This document shows, one piece after another, positions 30,214-34,465 of a stretch of DNA of 34,465 bases. Positions within the stretch are counted from its first letter, which is position 1. Each line of letters begins with the position of its first letter. The position numbers and the translations under genes are program-made. The notes beneath the pieces were generated by a model, which had not been told where the DNA came from, did no database searches, and saw only the letters and a program-made list of their open reading frames with translations. The stretch is taken from contig CANJBX010000038.1 in NCBI GenBank assembly GCA_947472885.1, forward strand, positions 1-34,465. Reading direction: 5' to 3'. This DNA is from Hyphomicrobiaceae bacterium. Lineage in GTDB: Bacteria; Pseudomonadota; Alphaproteobacteria; Rhizobiales; Xanthobacteraceae.

Positions 30214-30585
30214 TTATTTCGGACGCTTCGCGCCGTACTTCGAACGGCGCTGCTTGCGGTTCTTGACGCCCTGGGTATCGAGGACGCCGCGCAGGATGTG
30301 GTAGCGCACGCCAGGCAAATCCTTGACGCGGCCGCCGCGGATCATGACCACCGAGTGTTCCTGAAGGTTATGGCCTTCACCCGGAATGTAACCGATCACT
30401 TCGAAGCCGTTGGTGAGACGAACCTTGGCGACCTTGCGGAGCGCGGAGTTCGGCTTCTTCGGCGTCGTTGTGTAGACGCGCGTGCAAACGCCGCGCTTCT
30501 GCGGGCTCTGCTGCAGCGCCGGCACGGTCTTGCGCGCCTTCTGAATTACCCGCGGCTTGCGGATCAACTGGTTGATTGTCGGCAT
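30214..30585 (-). CDS. rpsL: 30S ribosomal protein S12
   Basis: A 123-residue S12, which controls decoding accuracy at the A site. Recognised from [19 protein letters not shown] and the [20 protein letters not shown] core. The lysines whose change gives streptomycin resistance in E. coli (Lys43 and Lys88, in PKKPNSA and VKDLPG) are present, so this looks like the sensitive wild type. It is the first gene of the long cluster, preceded by a leader of about 300-600 bases with stem-loops. Confidence 0.98.
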   Translation of the reverse strand: MPTINQLIRKPRVIQKARKTVPALQQSPQKRGVCTRVYTTTPKKPNSALRKVAKVRLTNGFEVIGYIPGEGHNLQEHSVVMIRGGRVKDLPGVRYHILRGVLDTQGVKNRKQRRSKYGAKRPK

Positions 30586-30660
30586 TCTTTAAGCCTTCAC
30601 CTTCATTCACTCACTCACAGCGTCCGCGCGGCGCGAATTAGCCACGCGCAAAATGAATTC

Positions 30661-30690
30661 ACGCCGTTCGCATTATTTGCGAAATGGCGT
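30661..30690 (-). promoter_or_regulatory. Extended stem-loop in the rpsL leader
   Basis: ACGCC (30661-30665) pairs with GGCGT (30686-30690), and inside it TTCGCA (30667-30672) pairs with TGCGAA (30678-30683) around a 5-base loop, with a small internal bulge. It starts about 75 bases upstream of the rpsL ATG. No known ribosomal-protein leader motif is recognised. Confidence 0.45.
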
Positions 30691-30917
30691 TCATCCATCG
30701 ACAGAGGACCACCACGCCAGCACCCCGAAAGGCAGTGAGCGGTGCGGTCATGTATCCGTATCTGACAGTTTCATGTGTCAGCGACAGCGTTTGAGCTTCT
30801 TTTGTCGAGGCCAAGGGCACTGGGCTGGTTCTAGAAAGCTATTCGCTCTCAATAACTTAGCCAATCAGGCCACCGTTCCGACGCAGCGAAGCTCACCGCC
30901 TGTCGTTAAGTTGCGCG

Positions 30918-30946
30918 TGTTTATCGGCGCATGAGGGTGAAGTCAA
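30918..30946 (-). promoter_or_regulatory. Candidate promoter for the rpsL cluster
   Basis: On the minus strand TTGACT (30946-30941) is followed after 17 bases by TAAACA (30923-30918). The -35 box is strong and the -10 box only moderate, as is common in alphaproteobacteria. It would give an rpsL leader of about 330 bases. Confidence 0.4.
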
Positions 30947-31159
30947 GGCCGACACGCCGAAAAACGCGGTCCTGCAAGCACATCTGGCCCGCGAAACGGT
31001 CTGGAGAGGCATTTTTTCAGGACTTTGGACGGTAAGGTTAGGACCAGATCGACCCTGCCCCGTCATTTCAGCCCTGGAGCGGCTAAACCAGCACGGAGAA
31101 TCGGTTGTGGCGATTCTCCCCATCGCCAACATCCACTTAGGGGATAGCCCCCGGAAACA

Positions 31160-31186
31160 CAGAGGCCGCCCACCGGGCGGCCTCTG
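31160..31186 (-). terminator. Terminator hairpin after rpoC
   Basis: CAGAGGCCGCCC and GGGCGGCCTCTG form a perfect 12-bp stem with a 3-base loop, 33 bases after the rpoC stop on the minus strand. The following TGTTTCC is only weakly T-rich, so termination may be partial or assisted. Confidence 0.7.
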
Positions 31187-31219
31187 GACGTCTATATAGG
31201 GTTTTACTGGCCCCTGGCT

Positions 31220-34465
<3,246 letters not shown>

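Larger units (their letters stand above)
30586..31159. other. Long leader between the rpoC terminator and rpsL
   Basis: About 570 bases with no convincing gene. Besides the stem-loop and promoter listed separately, it holds an inverted repeat CTGACA-N8-TGTCAG (30762-30781) and a 9-bp hairpin GGAGAATCG/CGATTCTCC (31095-31119) without a T-run. Short frames of 79 and 93 codons lack ribosome binding sites and protein-like composition. No tRNA was seen. Confidence 0.5.

Noticed and set aside
30893-31132. A 79-codon minus-strand frame between rpoC and rpsL, and a 93-codon plus-strand frame at 30653-30934.
   Set aside because: No usable ribosome binding site before the 79-codon frame, no recognisable protein character in either, and both run through hairpins of the leader.

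Overview
The window is chromosomal DNA from a GC-rich alphaproteobacterium, most likely a member of the Hyphomicrobiales (Rhizobiales) near Bradyrhizobium, Rhodopseudomonas or Afipia. Three things point there: the wording of the ribosomal proteins and RpoA, the gene order secY-adk-rpsM-rpsK-rpoA-rplQ with no rpmJ, infA or rpsD, and an ATP12-family F1-ATPase assembly factor. Genus cannot be fixed from sequence alone.

Layout from right to left, in the direction of transcription of most genes (minus strand): a 5'-truncated rpoC (34465-31220) ends in a hairpin terminator. A 634-base leader with a candidate promoter and stem-loops follows. Then comes one long str-S10-spc-alpha supercluster, 30585 to 11597: rpsL, rpsG, fusA, tuf, rpsJ, rplC, rplD, rplW, rplB, rpsS, rplV, rpsC, rplP, rpmC, rpsQ, rplN, rplX, rplE, rpsN, rpsH, rplF, rplR, rpsE, rpmD, rplO, secY, adk, rpsM, rpsK, rpoA, rplQ. 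Many junctions are start/stop overlaps. Two wider gaps (rplO/secY and adk/rpsM) carry hairpins or promoter-like boxes. A strong intrinsic terminator follows rplQ.

The next block, still on the minus strand, is a diheme cytochrome c with a CRP/FNR-like palindrome upstream, a Do-family periplasmic protease, rarA, and a small secreted-protein gene that appears frameshifted. The protease, rarA and the small gene are chained by ATGA overlaps. Two plus-strand genes follow: an exported alpha/beta hydrolase and a MetE-like methyltransferase.

The left end looks rearranged. An RluA-family pseudouridine synthase and a small exported protein (minus) are followed by a plus-strand chemoreceptor gene cut off in the middle of its signalling domain, an ATP12-family gene (minus), and, at positions 1-144, the end of an IS5-family element with the first codons of its transposase.

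The core of the window is ordinary housekeeping sequence, and I see no convincing new multi-gene system. The points most worth a second look are the broken chemoreceptor beside the IS end, the frameshifted gene after rarA, a 44-codon membrane-protein ORF lying across the rplQ terminator, lysine/arginine-rich tails on Adk, L15, RluC and the MetE-like protein, and regulatory structure at rplO/secY, upstream of rpsM, upstream of rpsL, and upstream of the cytochrome gene.
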